This document shows, in pieces, positions 34,949 to 43,743 of a stretch of DNA of 64,000 nt. The notes beneath the pieces are model-generated. The model was not told the DNA's origin. It did no database searches and saw only the letters and a program-made list of their open reading frames with translations. Source of the stretch: Nitrososphaerota archaeon (GTDB taxonomy: Archaea; Thermoproteota; Nitrososphaeria; Nitrososphaerales; Nitrosopumilaceae); the NCBI GenBank assembly GCA_021323705.1, contig JAJPKL010000007.1, forward strand, positions 32,814 to 96,813, read 5' to 3'. The position numbers were made by a program, and so were the translations under genes. Numbering within the stretch: the stretch's first letter is position 1; each line of letters begins with the position of its first letter.

Positions 34949-35857
34949 TTGACAAATCTAGACATTTTAGGTAAAAAGAGGCGAATTATTCATTTTTGTA
35001 AAAATCGAGACTGTGAAACAAAACAACCAACCTCACCCAAATTTCGCAAAAAATCAATGTTATCCGTATATTATCTATCAAATGGTTCAGAAAAGATGCT
35101 TTTCTATGTGTGTAGCGTCTGCGGTCACTTTGATTTTAGTCCTTTTGCCAATTTTCCATTTAGGAATAATCTCTTATCAGTAGTAATGGCAAAGATCCCT
35201 AGAAATAGAACCTCAGATTTTATAAATTTGAAAAATTCCAGGACGGCCAAAAAATGTCTATTTTGTGGTCAAGAAAATACAGTTGAAAATATAGAAAACC
35301 ATCATCCTGTCAATGAAACGGGCGAATATACCAACAATACTAGTTTTCCTACACCGACTTTAATCAATACAGTGTGGGGTTTATTCTTAAAAGGTAAAAA
35401 TCCAAGACGTAATTATATTGGTTATTTATGCATGCTTTGCAAGCGAATTTACTTTGATGAAAGTTTTGTTACATTTCAGCATAGCAGTTCAGAAACTCAG
35501 GTTGACCCGAATGAGTATAGTTTAGACCTTAATAACAAAATGAAAAAAGCAATAGAATTTCTTAAAAAGGTTGAAAAGGAAAATAATGTAAGTACAGAAG
35601 CTCTTAATCATTACAGGGATGAAGTTAAAGTATGGAAAAAGTTAGCTATAAACCCCCCTTCTTTCACTAACGAACCTTTAGAAACGTTTGGTATGTTTCC
35701 AACCAATATTTACCTTCAAGAAAACATGGAACAAAAAGCGAAAAGAGATAGAGTTACTGTGATTCTCTATGAACAGACTAAAAGCAATGCCAAATACCTA
35801 ATAGAAACATACGGAACAGAAGAACAAAAAGCTAGCCTAAGACGAAATTGGCGATGA
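34949..35857 (+). CDS. Cys-rich element protein, possible HNH-like nuclease
   Basis: A 302-residue protein, not recognised as a whole. Two zinc sets are visible: C17-x4-C22 with C55-x2-C58 (CSVCGH), and C103-x2-C106 with C161-x2-C164. Between the latter lies ENHHP (His118, His119), and an Asn-rich stretch precedes LCMLCKRIYF; this C-x2-C ... HH ... N ... C-x2-C-K order resembles zinc-stabilised HNH endonucleases, though the spacing is longer than usual. The last 100 residues are charged and helical. The start is TTG. It is the only plus-strand gene of the element besides the integrase. Confidence 0.6.
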   Translation: MTNLDILGKKRRIIHFCKNRDCETKQPTSPKFRKKSMLSVYYLSNGSEKMLFYVCSVCGHFDFSPFANFPFRNNLLSVVMAKIPRNRTSDFINLKNSRTAKKCLFCGQENTVENIENHHPVNETGEYTNNTSFPTPTLINTVWGLFLKGKNPRRNYIGYLCMLCKRIYFDESFVTFQHSSSETQVDPNEYSLDLNNKMKKAIEFLKKVEKENNVSTEALNHYRDEVKVWKKLAINPPSFTNEPLETFGMFPTNIYLQENMEQKAKRDRVTVILYEQTKSNAKYLIETYGTEEQKASLRRNWR

Positions 35858-35923
35858 AAATGATAAAAAATTGAAAAATTCATGCCTAAAATACCCCTTG
35901 CTACCCGTAGAATAAAGTCTAAA

Positions 35924-35932
35924 TAGACTTAA
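35924..35932. repeat. Candidate right attachment repeat
   Basis: TAGACTTAA, identical to the copy at 29747-29755, forms with the preceding AAGTCTA an inverted pair around AA (AAGTCTA-AA-TAGACTT, 35915-35930), like the core arms bound by tyrosine recombinases. The next chromosomal gene starts 27 bp further on. Confidence 0.35.
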
Positions 35933-35958
35933 TAGTTCGAGCTCAAAAGTGGCATTAA

Positions 35959-37134
35959 ATGAAGTCCCTCATTGTAGTGTTATTGATTTTAACGGTTTTA
36001 TCAAGTACATTTGTAGGCGCATATGCGCAACAACCACAACTTGCGACATACCGTGAAACTGCGCAAATACTTGTGGACGACAAGATACAAAACCAAACTA
36101 CCGCTTTTATCACACTGAGTAGCACAAGTCCCCTCGAGATGCGTGTTCCTACATATTTGGATGAAAAGATTGCAAATGCCGCCAATGTTACATCAGTTGC
36201 AATAACTAATGCCAACTCATGTGTTGAAGGGGTAAGCGGTCAGACTTGTGTCATAATAACAATATACAATCCGTCGCTTGTAGAATCATACAATATCACA
36301 AAGATACAGACTACGGCACGCGCAATAGGCGATACACTGATCAATGACACAAACAAGGCATTTTTGCTAAATACCCAGTTCTTCGAAGTCTACATACAGC
36401 CAAAGGGAGAACTAAGTAACGCCCTTGGAACATCTGGCGCCCTGGCAGGGAACAGAACAATATCTGTCGTATACACTACAGCACAGCTCAAGTCATCATA
36501 CCTATTTGATCAGTTGACATCCATACTCATGCCCACACAGATACGAAATGCCGGAGGATTCTATGACGTCGCAAAAAAGATGTCGGACTCGACAAATTCC
36601 ACTGTTACTTTTGCCATAACACCAACTACCACTAACAATCAATCATTGTATCAACTGCAGGTATCTACACACGCTCCACTCAAGGGAAAGATTACCTCAA
36701 TTAGACCGCTTGATTTCTTTGGAGTTGACCAGCTGAGCAGATCATCTTATTTTAGTGGAGGTTTCTTTCCGCTTAATTCCATCTTTGAGATTTCGGTGAT
36801 ATCAAACAACGATACAGCAATAACAAATCACGGTGGAGATATTGTTCCAACAAATGCTCAAGGCTTACCAACCGATCTTAGCAAGGCAGGCTGGGTATTT
36901 GATCCAGTCTCTGGACAGCGAGTCACTGGAATTTACATTTTTGGAACAACAAAATCTGCTACAAGTGATGACTTGGCACTTACAATCGGTCCTCCCTCAC
37001 AGGCAGTTCAACCCATAACAAATTCAACCGGTGGAGCTCAAACAAAGAATACATCGGATTATTCAACATATGTGATAGTAGGAATTGTCATTGCTGGCGG
37101 CGCCGCAGTTTATCTTTTTACTAGAAGAAGATAG
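35959..37134 (+). CDS. Exported protein anchored by C-terminal helix
   Basis: A 391-residue envelope protein. It has a signal peptide (residues 1-24, cleavage VGAYAQ), a large Thr/Ser/Asn-rich beta-type outer region with many N-x-S/T sites, one Cys pair (SCVEGVSGQTC), and a C-terminal membrane helix (VIVGIVIAGGAAVYLF) ending in RRR. No named family. The architecture is that of archaeal surface proteins. It is the first chromosomal gene after the mobile element and looks intact. Confidence 0.72.
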   Translation: MKSLIVVLLILTVLSSTFVGAYAQQPQLATYRETAQILVDDKIQNQTTAFITLSSTSPLEMRVPTYLDEKIANAANVTSVAITNANSCVEGVSGQTCVIITIYNPSLVESYNITKIQTTARAIGDTLINDTNKAFLLNTQFFEVYIQPKGELSNALGTSGALAGNRTISVVYTTAQLKSSYLFDQLTSILMPTQIRNAGGFYDVAKKMSDSTNSTVTFAITPTTTNNQSLYQLQVSTHAPLKGKITSIRPLDFFGVDQLSRSSYFSGGFFPLNSIFEISVISNNDTAITNHGGDIVPTNAQGLPTDLSKAGWVFDPVSGQRVTGIYIFGTTKSATSDDLALTIGPPSQAVQPITNSTGGAQTKNTSDYSTYVIVGIVIAGGAAVYLFTRRR

Positions 37135-37686
37135 CTAAAGAATAAGAACGGCTGCGGCAAACACAGTGGTCCACCTGCCTTGCGGGTCACCAACTGCACT
37201 CTGGGTAATGTTTCTTGTTTTGTATATCTGGCCGGATATTTTCCATTGCTGCTTCTTTTCATCCCAGCTCCTGTTTACGTCGAACTCTATTCCAAGCGAT
37301 GATGCTAGCATCTGTGCTGCGATGTCTTCTGCATATTCACCTGCCTCTTTTTCTGTCTCCCCAAACGAGTGATATTCAGAAAGATAGCCGTACTTGGTCT
37401 TGTCTTTTGGCTCGGCAATTCCTACCGATGCAGCCAAAAGTCTGTGCGGCTCATTGGTCTCATTTCTTGCATAGATTACAAACTGGACGCTGCCAGGCCT
37501 TATCAACTTCAATCCTTCTGCCCTTGAGACAAGTTTTGCGCCAGGGGGAAAGATACTAGAAATTAGAACAATGTTGGTTCCAGCAATACCTGCGTCACGT
37601 AAAGCATATTCAAAACTTGTCAGTCTATCTTGGTGTACGCCCTTACCTCTTGTAAGGAACAGCTTTTTTGCAACAAGATCTAACAC
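37135..37686 (-). CDS. pdaD: Pyruvoyl-dependent arginine decarboxylase
   Basis: A 183-residue proenzyme that converts arginine to agmatine, the archaeal entry to polyamines. Self-cleavage is expected between Ser43 and Ser44 in LISSIFPPGAK, Ser44 becoming the pyruvoyl group. GYLSEYH and the C-terminal region fit the family. The start is GTG, about 26 nt from TTTTTAAAG on the minus strand. It links functionally to the two deoxyhypusine-synthase family genes in this window, which use polyamine-derived aminobutyl groups. Confidence 0.92.
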   Translation of the reverse strand: MLDLVAKKLFLTRGKGVHQDRLTSFEYALRDAGIAGTNIVLISSIFPPGAKLVSRAEGLKLIRPGSVQFVIYARNETNEPHRLLAASVGIAEPKDKTKYGYLSEYHSFGETEKEAGEYAEDIAAQMLASSLGIEFDVNRSWDEKKQQWKISGQIYKTRNITQSAVGDPQGRWTTVFAAAVLIL

Positions 37687-37737
37687 GATTCCACTCTCAT
37701 TTCAGATCTTTAAAAATTTATTGAAAAATGGCAAAAA

Positions 37738-38196
37738 TCAGTTTAGAGATTGTAATGTTTCTACTATTTGTTGCCCGTGGGATTCCACGTTGATGTCTCG
37801 AAATATTTTAGCTATTTTTCCATCCTTGTCGACAATAAAGGTAGAACGTTTTGCAAGTCCTGCCAGGTTAAGTCCAGCATAGAGTTTACATACGGACTTG
37901 TTTGTGTCGCTAAGGTGCAAGTATGGTACGTTGTATTCGCTGACAAATTTTTTCTGGTCTTCTACCGTATCTATCGATATGGCAAAAAGTTCAGCGTTTT
38001 GTTCCTTTATCTTTGGATACGCCTTTATAGTCTCCTCTGCCATTTGAAAGACTTTCTTTGAGGGGCAGGCAAATAGATGGTTCTTTGGGTAGAAACACAA
38101 GACAACTTTTTTTTGTCCTTTAAAGGAACTTAGCCTGACTGGCCTTTCGTCATTGGCAACAAGTTCAAAGTCAGATGCAATGTCTCCTTCCTTCAT
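37738..38196 (-). CDS. Peroxiredoxin (AhpC/BCP-like)
   Basis: A 152-residue thiol peroxidase. The peroxidatic Cys44 lies in FYPKNHLFACPSKK, where the BCP family normally has PGCT; the preceding Pro/Thr are altered. A candidate resolving Cys is in KSVCKLYAGL. RSTFIVDKDGKI is the usual C-terminal strand pair. It reduces peroxides using a thioredoxin-like partner. No signal peptide, so cytoplasmic. Confidence 0.85.
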   Translation of the reverse strand: MKEGDIASDFELVANDERPVRLSSFKGQKKVVLCFYPKNHLFACPSKKVFQMAEETIKAYPKIKEQNAELFAISIDTVEDQKKFVSEYNVPYLHLSDTNKSVCKLYAGLNLAGLAKRSTFIVDKDGKIAKIFRDINVESHGQQIVETLQSLN

Positions 38197-38250
38197 ACAT
38201 ATACTTTGTATTATGGGTTTAAGACTATTTTTGTCTCGTATAATTACAGC

Positions 38251-38793
38251 CTAGATTAAAAATGACTTTTTGAATGTCTTTTGATAGTGTTTTATGGAGC
38301 TTAGAACGACCTTTTTTGCGCTTGCCGCATTTTTCCATCCTACAATTTCTACCTTCTTTCCTTCTAGTTGTTTGTAAACTTGAAAGAAGTGAGCTATCTC
38401 CTTTAGATGATGCTTTTCCAAGTCTGTAATGTCCTTCATGCCTGCATATCTTGGATCATTTTTTGCCACACATAGAATCTTGTAATCCATTTGATTCGAG
38501 TCTTTCATTCTAAGCAATCCAATTGGTCTTGCCTCAATCAAGACACCGGGAAAAGTAGAGTTTGTAACCAAGACTAGTGCATCCAAGGGATCACCATCTT
38601 CAGCATAAGTTTGTGGTATGATGCCATAATCCCCCGGATAATACAACGGAGAGAAAAGGACGCGGTCTAGTTTGATTACGTTATTTTTTTTATCATATTC
38701 GTATTTATTTTGAGAGCCCTTGGGTATCTCCACTATCACATTTATGATGTTAGGTACTTTTGGACCTGTTTCAATATCATGCCACAAATCCAT
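38251..38793 (-). CDS. ppa: Inorganic pyrophosphatase
   Basis: A family I soluble pyrophosphatase, about 180 residues. The metal-binding motif EDGDPLDALVL is intact, as are YPGDYG and the Lys/Tyr residues of the active site. It hydrolyses PPi from biosynthesis. The ATG at 38793 begins the conserved MDLWHDIETG; a GTG at 38808 lies at the predicted transcription start of TATA box GTTTTATAG and could be used instead. Confidence 0.95.
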   Translation of the reverse strand: MDLWHDIETGPKVPNIINVIVEIPKGSQNKYEYDKKNNVIKLDRVLFSPLYYPGDYGIIPQTYAEDGDPLDALVLVTNSTFPGVLIEARPIGLLRMKDSNQMDYKILCVAKNDPRYAGMKDITDLEKHHLKEIAHFFQVYKQLEGKKVEIVGWKNAASAKKVVLSSIKHYQKTFKKSFLI

Positions 38794-39014
38794 AATGATT
38801 ACTGTCACAAAAAAAGCCTAATTTAATTGCCGTTTTATAGAGAAATGACCTTATCTTTAGGTTTTTTCGATTTTTTAATTTATACTTGTTATTTTTTCAC
38901 AATAGACTGTGAATTGGAGACAAAATGTATTAACTTTTCAAATTCATTCAAATTATTATGTGTGACAAAATCAGAGGACACAAATAGGAAAGAAAAGATG
39001 ACTCTGGATATAGA

Positions 39015-40058
39015 ATGAAAGCTGCATATGTAAAAGGTCCATCGGTTGTAGAGATTAGAAACGTTGAGAGACCAAAAGCAGAAAATGGTGAGCTCGTAGT
39101 AACAATGAAATCATGCGGCGTGTGCGGCTCCGATTTGGAAAAGATCTATGGACAATATAGTCAACCATCCATGAGACTGGGACATGAACCATCAGGAATA
39201 GTGTCTGACGCGGGTCCTGATGTTAAGGGATTCAATAAAGGAGACAGGGTTTTCGTGCACCATCACGTACCATGCTATTCTTGTCACTTTTGTCTGCACG
39301 GAAACGAAACAATGTGTCAAAAATATTCCGAGACTAATCTGAGTCCATGCGGTCTTGCAGAAGAATTTCAGGTGCCAGCGTGGAATGTATCGCACGGAGG
39401 CGTAATAAAATTGCCAGATCACATCAGTTTTGACGAGGCATCAATGATAGAGCCTCTTGCGTGCTGTGTCAGGGCATGGAACAAAGTCAAATTCAAAGAA
39501 GGAGACTCGATTGCCATACTTGGAGCAGGTCCAACAGGCATGATGCACGTAATGCTAAGCAAGGCTTTTGGATTAAAAGACATTTTCTGTTTTGATATAA
39601 ACGAGTTTAGGCTGGGCTTTGCCAGAAAGTTTGGCATTACTTCTGCCATTCATTCTACAGATCCGGAAGCTCGCCAAAAGATACTGTCTAACACACAAAA
39701 TCGTGGAGTGGACATAGCAATAGTGGCCACCGGAAGCATAAATGCAATAATACAATCAATTGATATTGTCAGGAAAGGCGGAACCGTTGTCCTATTCGGA
39801 GTACCGTCCAAGAATGCTAATATTTCAATTGATATAAGCAAAGTATATTCTAAAGAGATCACAATTACTCCAAGTTATGCAGCCTCTGAGGCCGACACAA
39901 ATGCGGCACTCAAGCTTATTGAAGAGAAAAAAGTCGAGGTGAGCAAACTCGTTACACATAGGTTTGATCTTTCTGAATCTGCAAAAGCTCTAGAATATGC
40001 TCATCAAGGAAATGACTCGATGAAGATAGTTGTAACAAATTCAGAAAGGCTTAACTAA
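39015..40058 (+). CDS. Zinc-dependent medium-chain alcohol dehydrogenase
   Basis: A 347-residue MDR-family dehydrogenase. The catalytic zinc region is CGVCGSD (Cys37) with LGHEPSG; the structural zinc loop CYSCHFCLHGNETMC has all four cysteines. The Rossmann motif is GAGPTG. It most resembles sorbitol/threonine dehydrogenase-like members that use NAD(P). The next gene, an LsrF-like aldolase, follows by 11-23 nt, so the two may act on one sugar-derived or aromatic precursor. Confidence 0.9.
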   Translation: MKAAYVKGPSVVEIRNVERPKAENGELVVTMKSCGVCGSDLEKIYGQYSQPSMRLGHEPSGIVSDAGPDVKGFNKGDRVFVHHHVPCYSCHFCLHGNETMCQKYSETNLSPCGLAEEFQVPAWNVSHGGVIKLPDHISFDEASMIEPLACCVRAWNKVKFKEGDSIAILGAGPTGMMHVMLSKAFGLKDIFCFDINEFRLGFARKFGITSAIHSTDPEARQKILSNTQNRGVDIAIVATGSINAIIQSIDIVRKGGTVVLFGVPSKNANISIDISKVYSKEITITPSYAASEADTNAALKLIEEKKVEVSKLVTHRFDLSESAKALEYAHQGNDSMKIVVTNSERLN

Positions 40059-40080
40059 GGCAAATTTTTTGGAAAATGAT

Positions 40081-40911
40081 ATGGACTGGGGATTAAAAAA
40101 TCGCCTTGCACGAATAATAAAACCATACGATAAACGTGGTGTAATGCTTGCAGTTGACCATGGCTATTTCCTAGGCCCTACAGAAAGACTTGAAGAGCCA
40201 AGAAAGACCATCGCGCCGCTTTTGCCCCATGCAGACTCGTTAATGCTTACACGCGGAGTCCTCAGAACGTCAGTAGATTCAAGCTATCCAGTACCCGTAG
40301 TGCTCAGGGTCTCTGGCGGCAGCAGCATCATAGGCAAGGATCTTTCAAATGAAAAAATAACAACGTCTGTAAAAGACGCAATAAGATTAAACGTATCAGC
40401 TCTGGCAATGTCAATATTTGTAGGGGCTCCCTATGAGCATGAATCACTTGTCAGCCTTGGCAATCTGGTAAATGAGGGTGAAGAGTACGGAATCCCAATT
40501 CTTGCTGTGACCGCAGTAGGAAAGGAGTTGGAAAAAAGAGATGCAAGATACCTGAGTCTTGCATGCAGGATTGCTGCCGAGTTTGGTGCACATCTAGTCA
40601 AGACATATTATTGTGAAAATTTTGAGAAAGTAGTAAGATCTTGTCCTGTTCCAGTAATAATTGCGGGAGGACCAAAACTTGCAACAGAATTAGATGCGCT
40701 AAAACTAACTTATGATGCAATACAAGCAGGTGCTGCAGGTGTCGACATGGGAAGAAACATTTGGCAGTCAGACTATCCAGTTGCCATGATAAAAGCAGTA
40801 AAGGCCATCGTGCACCAAAACGCAACGGTAAAAGAGGCGCATGAAATATTCAAAAAGTTAAAGGCTCCAGAAAAATCAACCAAGCCTGTCATCAGAACTA
40901 AGAAATCTTAG
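40081..40911 (+). CDS. Class I DhnA/LsrF-like aldolase
   Basis: A 276-residue TIM-barrel aldolase. VMLAVDHGYFLGPT is the hallmark of the LsrF/DhnA group, and the Schiff-base lysine is expected in HLVKTYYCEN, with IIAGGPK as the phosphate loop. Candidates are fructose-bisphosphate aldolase, 2-amino-3,7-dideoxy-heptulosonate synthase (archaeal aromatic pathway) or an LsrF-type thiolase; the sequence alone does not decide. The ATG at 40081 is preferred to a TTG four codons earlier. It shares an operon with the dehydrogenase. Confidence 0.85.
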   Translation: MDWGLKNRLARIIKPYDKRGVMLAVDHGYFLGPTERLEEPRKTIAPLLPHADSLMLTRGVLRTSVDSSYPVPVVLRVSGGSSIIGKDLSNEKITTSVKDAIRLNVSALAMSIFVGAPYEHESLVSLGNLVNEGEEYGIPILAVTAVGKELEKRDARYLSLACRIAAEFGAHLVKTYYCENFEKVVRSCPVPVIIAGGPKLATELDALKLTYDAIQAGAAGVDMGRNIWQSDYPVAMIKAVKAIVHQNATVKEAHEIFKKLKAPEKSTKPVIRTKKS

Positions 40912-41344
40912 ACAAGTGCACGTGTACAATCTTCCATTTCTGAAACTTTATCAGAACAAATGTGCCTCTGCTTTCCATGGATAAATGCTGTCCTCTAAAA
41001 CTATAGCTATCAACTATCATCCCAGTTTGCTTGACAGTAAAAGTGACCACAGCGCAGTTGTCAAATATGTCTATACGTGTGTTTTTGATTTCGTATGCAT
41101 AATCTGATATGCTTACAAATCTGAGTTGCTGCAGTGCTATTGTGGTGGCATAGTCTTTAAGATCAAATGGCGGTACATCGCCATAGCTTGAGAACCTGAC
41201 ATCATCAAGCTGAATTGCACTTAATGGAGCAAGGTTCTTTGTCTTACCAGCATTGAAGAAAGTTGTAATGATGTCTGATATCTCTTCTTTATCTCCCAAA
41301 ATCGCTATTGCTTGCGATGATTCTAGTTTAAGTCTTGTGAACAT
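40898..41344 (-). CDS. NTF2/SnoaL-like protein
   Basis: A 148-residue protein with the alpha+beta cone pattern of the NTF2-like superfamily (DUF4440/SnoaL_3): an N-terminal helix region, FSSYGDVPPFDLKDY, then long strands ending AVVTFTVKQTG, RGTFVLIKFQKWKIVHVHLS. In such families this is a ligand-binding or dimerisation fold with no fixed chemistry. No signal peptide. It is convergent with the aldolase gene (14-nt overlap). Function unknown. Confidence 0.7.
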   Translation of the reverse strand: MFTRLKLESSQAIAILGDKEEISDIITTFFNAGKTKNLAPLSAIQLDDVRFSSYGDVPPFDLKDYATTIALQQLRFVSISDYAYEIKNTRIDIFDNCAVVTFTVKQTGMIVDSYSFRGQHLSMESRGTFVLIKFQKWKIVHVHLSKIS

Positions 41345-41399
41345 GTCTAGGTTTTTGATGTTGAAATATTCTCAGCGTACGAGCACTCTTTTTACTAAT

Positions 41400-41552
41400 T
41401 TCGCATTTTTACCAGCAATATTTATAAATTATATCCGATGCAAAAATCATAGACTAAAATGAAGTTAGGAGGCTCGGCAAGCATTTCTGGTATTCTGCTG
41501 CTAGTCGACCCTCTGCTGTAGACTACAGCAAACTGTTTGGAGTTTAAAAATT
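41400..41552 (+). promoter_or_regulatory. Promoter and leader region of the ilvB operon
   Basis: TATA box TTTATAAAT (41421-41429) predicts a start near 41448, leaving a leader of about 105 nt before ilvB, far longer than elsewhere in the window. The leader encloses a 20-codon ORF (41459-41521) and the inverted repeat TGCTGTAG-A-CTACAGCA at 41513-41529, which overlaps the ORF's stop codon. The layout resembles an amino-acid attenuator. Confidence 0.5.
41459..41521 (+). CDS. Possible branched-chain leader peptide of ilvB
   Basis: A 20-residue ORF with six Leu, two Ile and one Val, ending ILLLVDPLL. It starts about 10 nt after the predicted transcription start and stops inside a hairpin (41513-41529). 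The following gene makes acetolactate, the shared precursor of Val and Leu. Bacterial ilv/leu leader peptides look like this, but ribosome-mediated attenuation is not established in archaea, so translation is only inferred. Confidence 0.4.
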   Translation: MKLGGSASISGILLLVDPLL

Positions 41553-43241
41553 ATGGAAAAAATGTCAGGTGCTAGATCTTTAATGGTTGCTCTAGAGAAA
41601 GAGGGCGCAAACATAGTCTTCGGACTACCCGGAGGAGCAAACCTTCCAATTTATGATGAGCTCTACAAGAGCAACATCAGACACATTCTTGTAAGACATG
41701 AACAGTCAGCATCGCATATGGCTGACGGTTTTGGAAGAGTAAGCCGAAGACCAGGAGTGTGTTTTGCCACATCAGGTCCTGGAGCAACAAACATCGTAAC
41801 TGGAATTGCCACGGCCCAGGCAGACTCGGCCCCAATGATTGCCATTACAGGACAGGTCCCAACAAAGATGATTGGTAGAGATGCGTTTCAGGAAAGCGAC
41901 ATAATTGGAATCACAAACCCAATAGTAAAGTACGCATTTCAGCCAATGACACCATCAGAGATTCCAGAGGTAGTGAAAAAAGCATTCTACATTTCAGCCA
42001 CAGGCAGGCCAGGACCTGTGTTAATCGACATACCAAAAGATGTACAGCAAAATGAGGCAGAGATGACATTCCCAACAGAAGTAAAGATACGAGGATATCA
42101 CCCTTGGGTGGACCCAGACATTGGAAAGATAGAGCAGGCAATAGACATGCTACTCTCTTCTGAAAGACCTGTAATCTTGGCAGGTGGCGGAGTAATAATT
42201 TCAGGAGCTTTTGCTGAGCTTCAATCAATTGCAGAATTGTTAATGATTCCAGTGGTAACTACATTCAAAGGAAAGGGTGCGTTTCCAGAAAATCATCCTC
42301 TTTCGCTAGGTCCAATAGGAATGCACGGCCATGCAGAAGCCAACAAGATAATGGTAGAGGCAGACTGCGTTCTTGCATGCGGTTCTAGATTTTCAGACAG
42401 ATCTGTTGGAACTTTTGAAGAGTTTGAAAAAAATCTCAAGATAATACACATGGATGTAGACCCAGCTGAGATTGGAAAGAACCAGACCACCCAAGTGGCT
42501 GTAGTTGGAGACCTCAAGGCATCACTTAGGATAATGGCAAAGATGCTAATTCAAAAAGCCGTCAAGAAAAGCGGAGAGAACCCATGGCTGAAACGAGTAA
42601 ATGAGACAAGAGAATACTTTAGACAAAATCTCAAGCTTCACCCGCATCCACTAGGAGCAGCCAAAGTATTGCGAAAGCTAAGAGAAATGCTTCCCGCACA
42701 GTCAATTGTGACAACAGAAGTAGGCCAGCATCAGATGTGGGCATCACTATTCTTTGATGTGATACATCCAGGTACTTTCTTTAGCTCGACAGGTCTTGGT
42801 ACCATGGGATGGGGATTTCCTGCGGCAATTGGAGCCAAGGCAGCCAAGCCTGAGGTTCCAGTAGTTGACATTGCAGGAGAAGGCAGTTTTAACATGACAG
42901 AAAACTCCCTTGCAGTATCTGTACTAGATGATTTGCCTGTGATCGTATTTTTATTGAACAACTTTTCGCTTGGGATGGTTGCACAGTGGCAACGAACTTT
43001 CTATGACAGACACATGATTGGAATAGACCTCAAAAACTGCCCAGACTATGTCAAGCTTGCAGAATCGTACGGAGCTCAAGGCATAAGGGCAGAAAGCATA
43101 GATGAGATAGGAAAGGCAGTACAAACAGCTCTTAAGAGTAACATAGCTACAGTCATAGATATACCAATTGACCCTCAGGAAGATGTATTGCCTTTTGTCG
43201 CTCCTGGCACTTCGCTCAAAGACATGATCTTACCATCATAG
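41553..43241 (+). CDS. ilvB: Acetolactate synthase large subunit
   Basis: A 562-residue thiamine-diphosphate enzyme making acetolactate and acetohydroxybutyrate. The N-terminus GLPGGANLPIYDEL contains the proton-relay region, RHEQSASHMADG holds the catalytic Glu, and the C-terminal ThDP/Mg site is GEGSFNMTENSL with LLNNFSLGM. Length is standard. The regulatory subunit gene follows by 10 nt. First gene of ilvB-ilvN-leuA-leuB. Confidence 0.96.
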   Translation: MEKMSGARSLMVALEKEGANIVFGLPGGANLPIYDELYKSNIRHILVRHEQSASHMADGFGRVSRRPGVCFATSGPGATNIVTGIATAQADSAPMIAITGQVPTKMIGRDAFQESDIIGITNPIVKYAFQPMTPSEIPEVVKKAFYISATGRPGPVLIDIPKDVQQNEAEMTFPTEVKIRGYHPWVDPDIGKIEQAIDMLLSSERPVILAGGGVIISGAFAELQSIAELLMIPVVTTFKGKGAFPENHPLSLGPIGMHGHAEANKIMVEADCVLACGSRFSDRSVGTFEEFEKNLKIIHMDVDPAEIGKNQTTQVAVVGDLKASLRIMAKMLIQKAVKKSGENPWLKRVNETREYFRQNLKLHPHPLGAAKVLRKLREMLPAQSIVTTEVGQHQMWASLFFDVIHPGTFFSSTGLGTMGWGFPAAIGAKAAKPEVPVVDIAGEGSFNMTENSLAVSVLDDLPVIVFLLNNFSLGMVAQWQRTFYDRHMIGIDLKNCPDYVKLAESYGAQGIRAESIDEIGKAVQTALKSNIATVIDIPIDPQEDVLPFVAPGTSLKDMILPS

Positions 43242-43251
43242 TGAAATATCC

Positions 43252-43743
43252 ATGTGGTCCATAATCTCTGTGTTAGTAGAAAACAAACCCGGTGTCTTGT
43301 TCAAGGTAACGCATCTATTTAGATCAAGAAACTACAACATAGATAGTATATCAGTAGGCGTAACAGAAAACCCAGAGTTTTCAAGAATGACAATTACAAC
43401 ATCCGCTGATGAAAAGCAACTAAATCAGATAATAAAACAGCTTGACAAGATGATAGATACTGTGGAAGTAAAACAGTTAGATGAGAAAAAGAGCATATAT
43501 CGTGAGTTGGTTTTAATGAAGATAAAGATAACAAAGCCGTCAGACATAATGGAAATAACGGATCTTGCAAATGCCTTCAAATGCAACGTCCATGATGTAA
43601 GAAAATCATCAATCATAGTTGAGATAACAGCTACCCCAGATAGGATTAACGCATTTGAAGACTTGGTGAGAGGATACGGAATACTTGAGATAACAAGGAC
43701 TGGAATCTGTGCATTAGAAAGAGGCGTGGGCAGTGAAAGTTAG
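43252..43743 (+). CDS. ilvN: Acetolactate synthase small (regulatory) subunit
   Basis: A 163-residue protein with an N-terminal ACT domain (SVLVENKPGVLFKVTHLF, then RNYNIDSISVG) and a C-terminal ALS-SS domain. It binds valine or leucine and activates and feedback-inhibits the large subunit. The small-subunit motif GILEITRTGICALERG is complete. Overlaps the next gene by 11 nt. Confidence 0.94.
   Translation: MWSIISVLVENKPGVLFKVTHLFRSRNYNIDSISVGVTENPEFSRMTITTSADEKQLNQIIKQLDKMIDTVEVKQLDEKKSIYRELVLMKIKITKPSDIMEITDLANAFKCNVHDVRKSSIIVEITATPDRINAFEDLVRGYGILEITRTGICALERGVGSES

Larger units (their letters stand above)
29747..35932. mobile_element. Integrated mobile element with integrase and MCM helicase
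   Basis: A block of about 6.2 kb with genes typical of integrated archaeal plasmids or proviruses: a tyrosine integrase at one end, a ribbon-helix-helix protein, an MCM-type replicative helicase, several zinc-finger microproteins in overlapping array and an unrecognised Cys-rich protein. It is flanked by metabolic/envelope genes. A 9-bp direct repeat TAGACTTAA lies at both proposed ends (29747-29755 and 35924-35932). No structural virion or conjugation gene is recognised. The boundaries are inferred. Confidence 0.7.

Noticed and set aside
29597..35896. Second shared 9-mer AAATACCCC near both ends of the element
   Set aside because: It is 150 bp from TAGACTTAA on the left but only 36 bp on the right, so the two matches are not collinear; probably chance.
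38827..39018. 63-codon frame before the alcohol dehydrogenase
   Set aside because: Low-complexity Phe/Leu content, no promoter at proper spacing and no recognisable motif.
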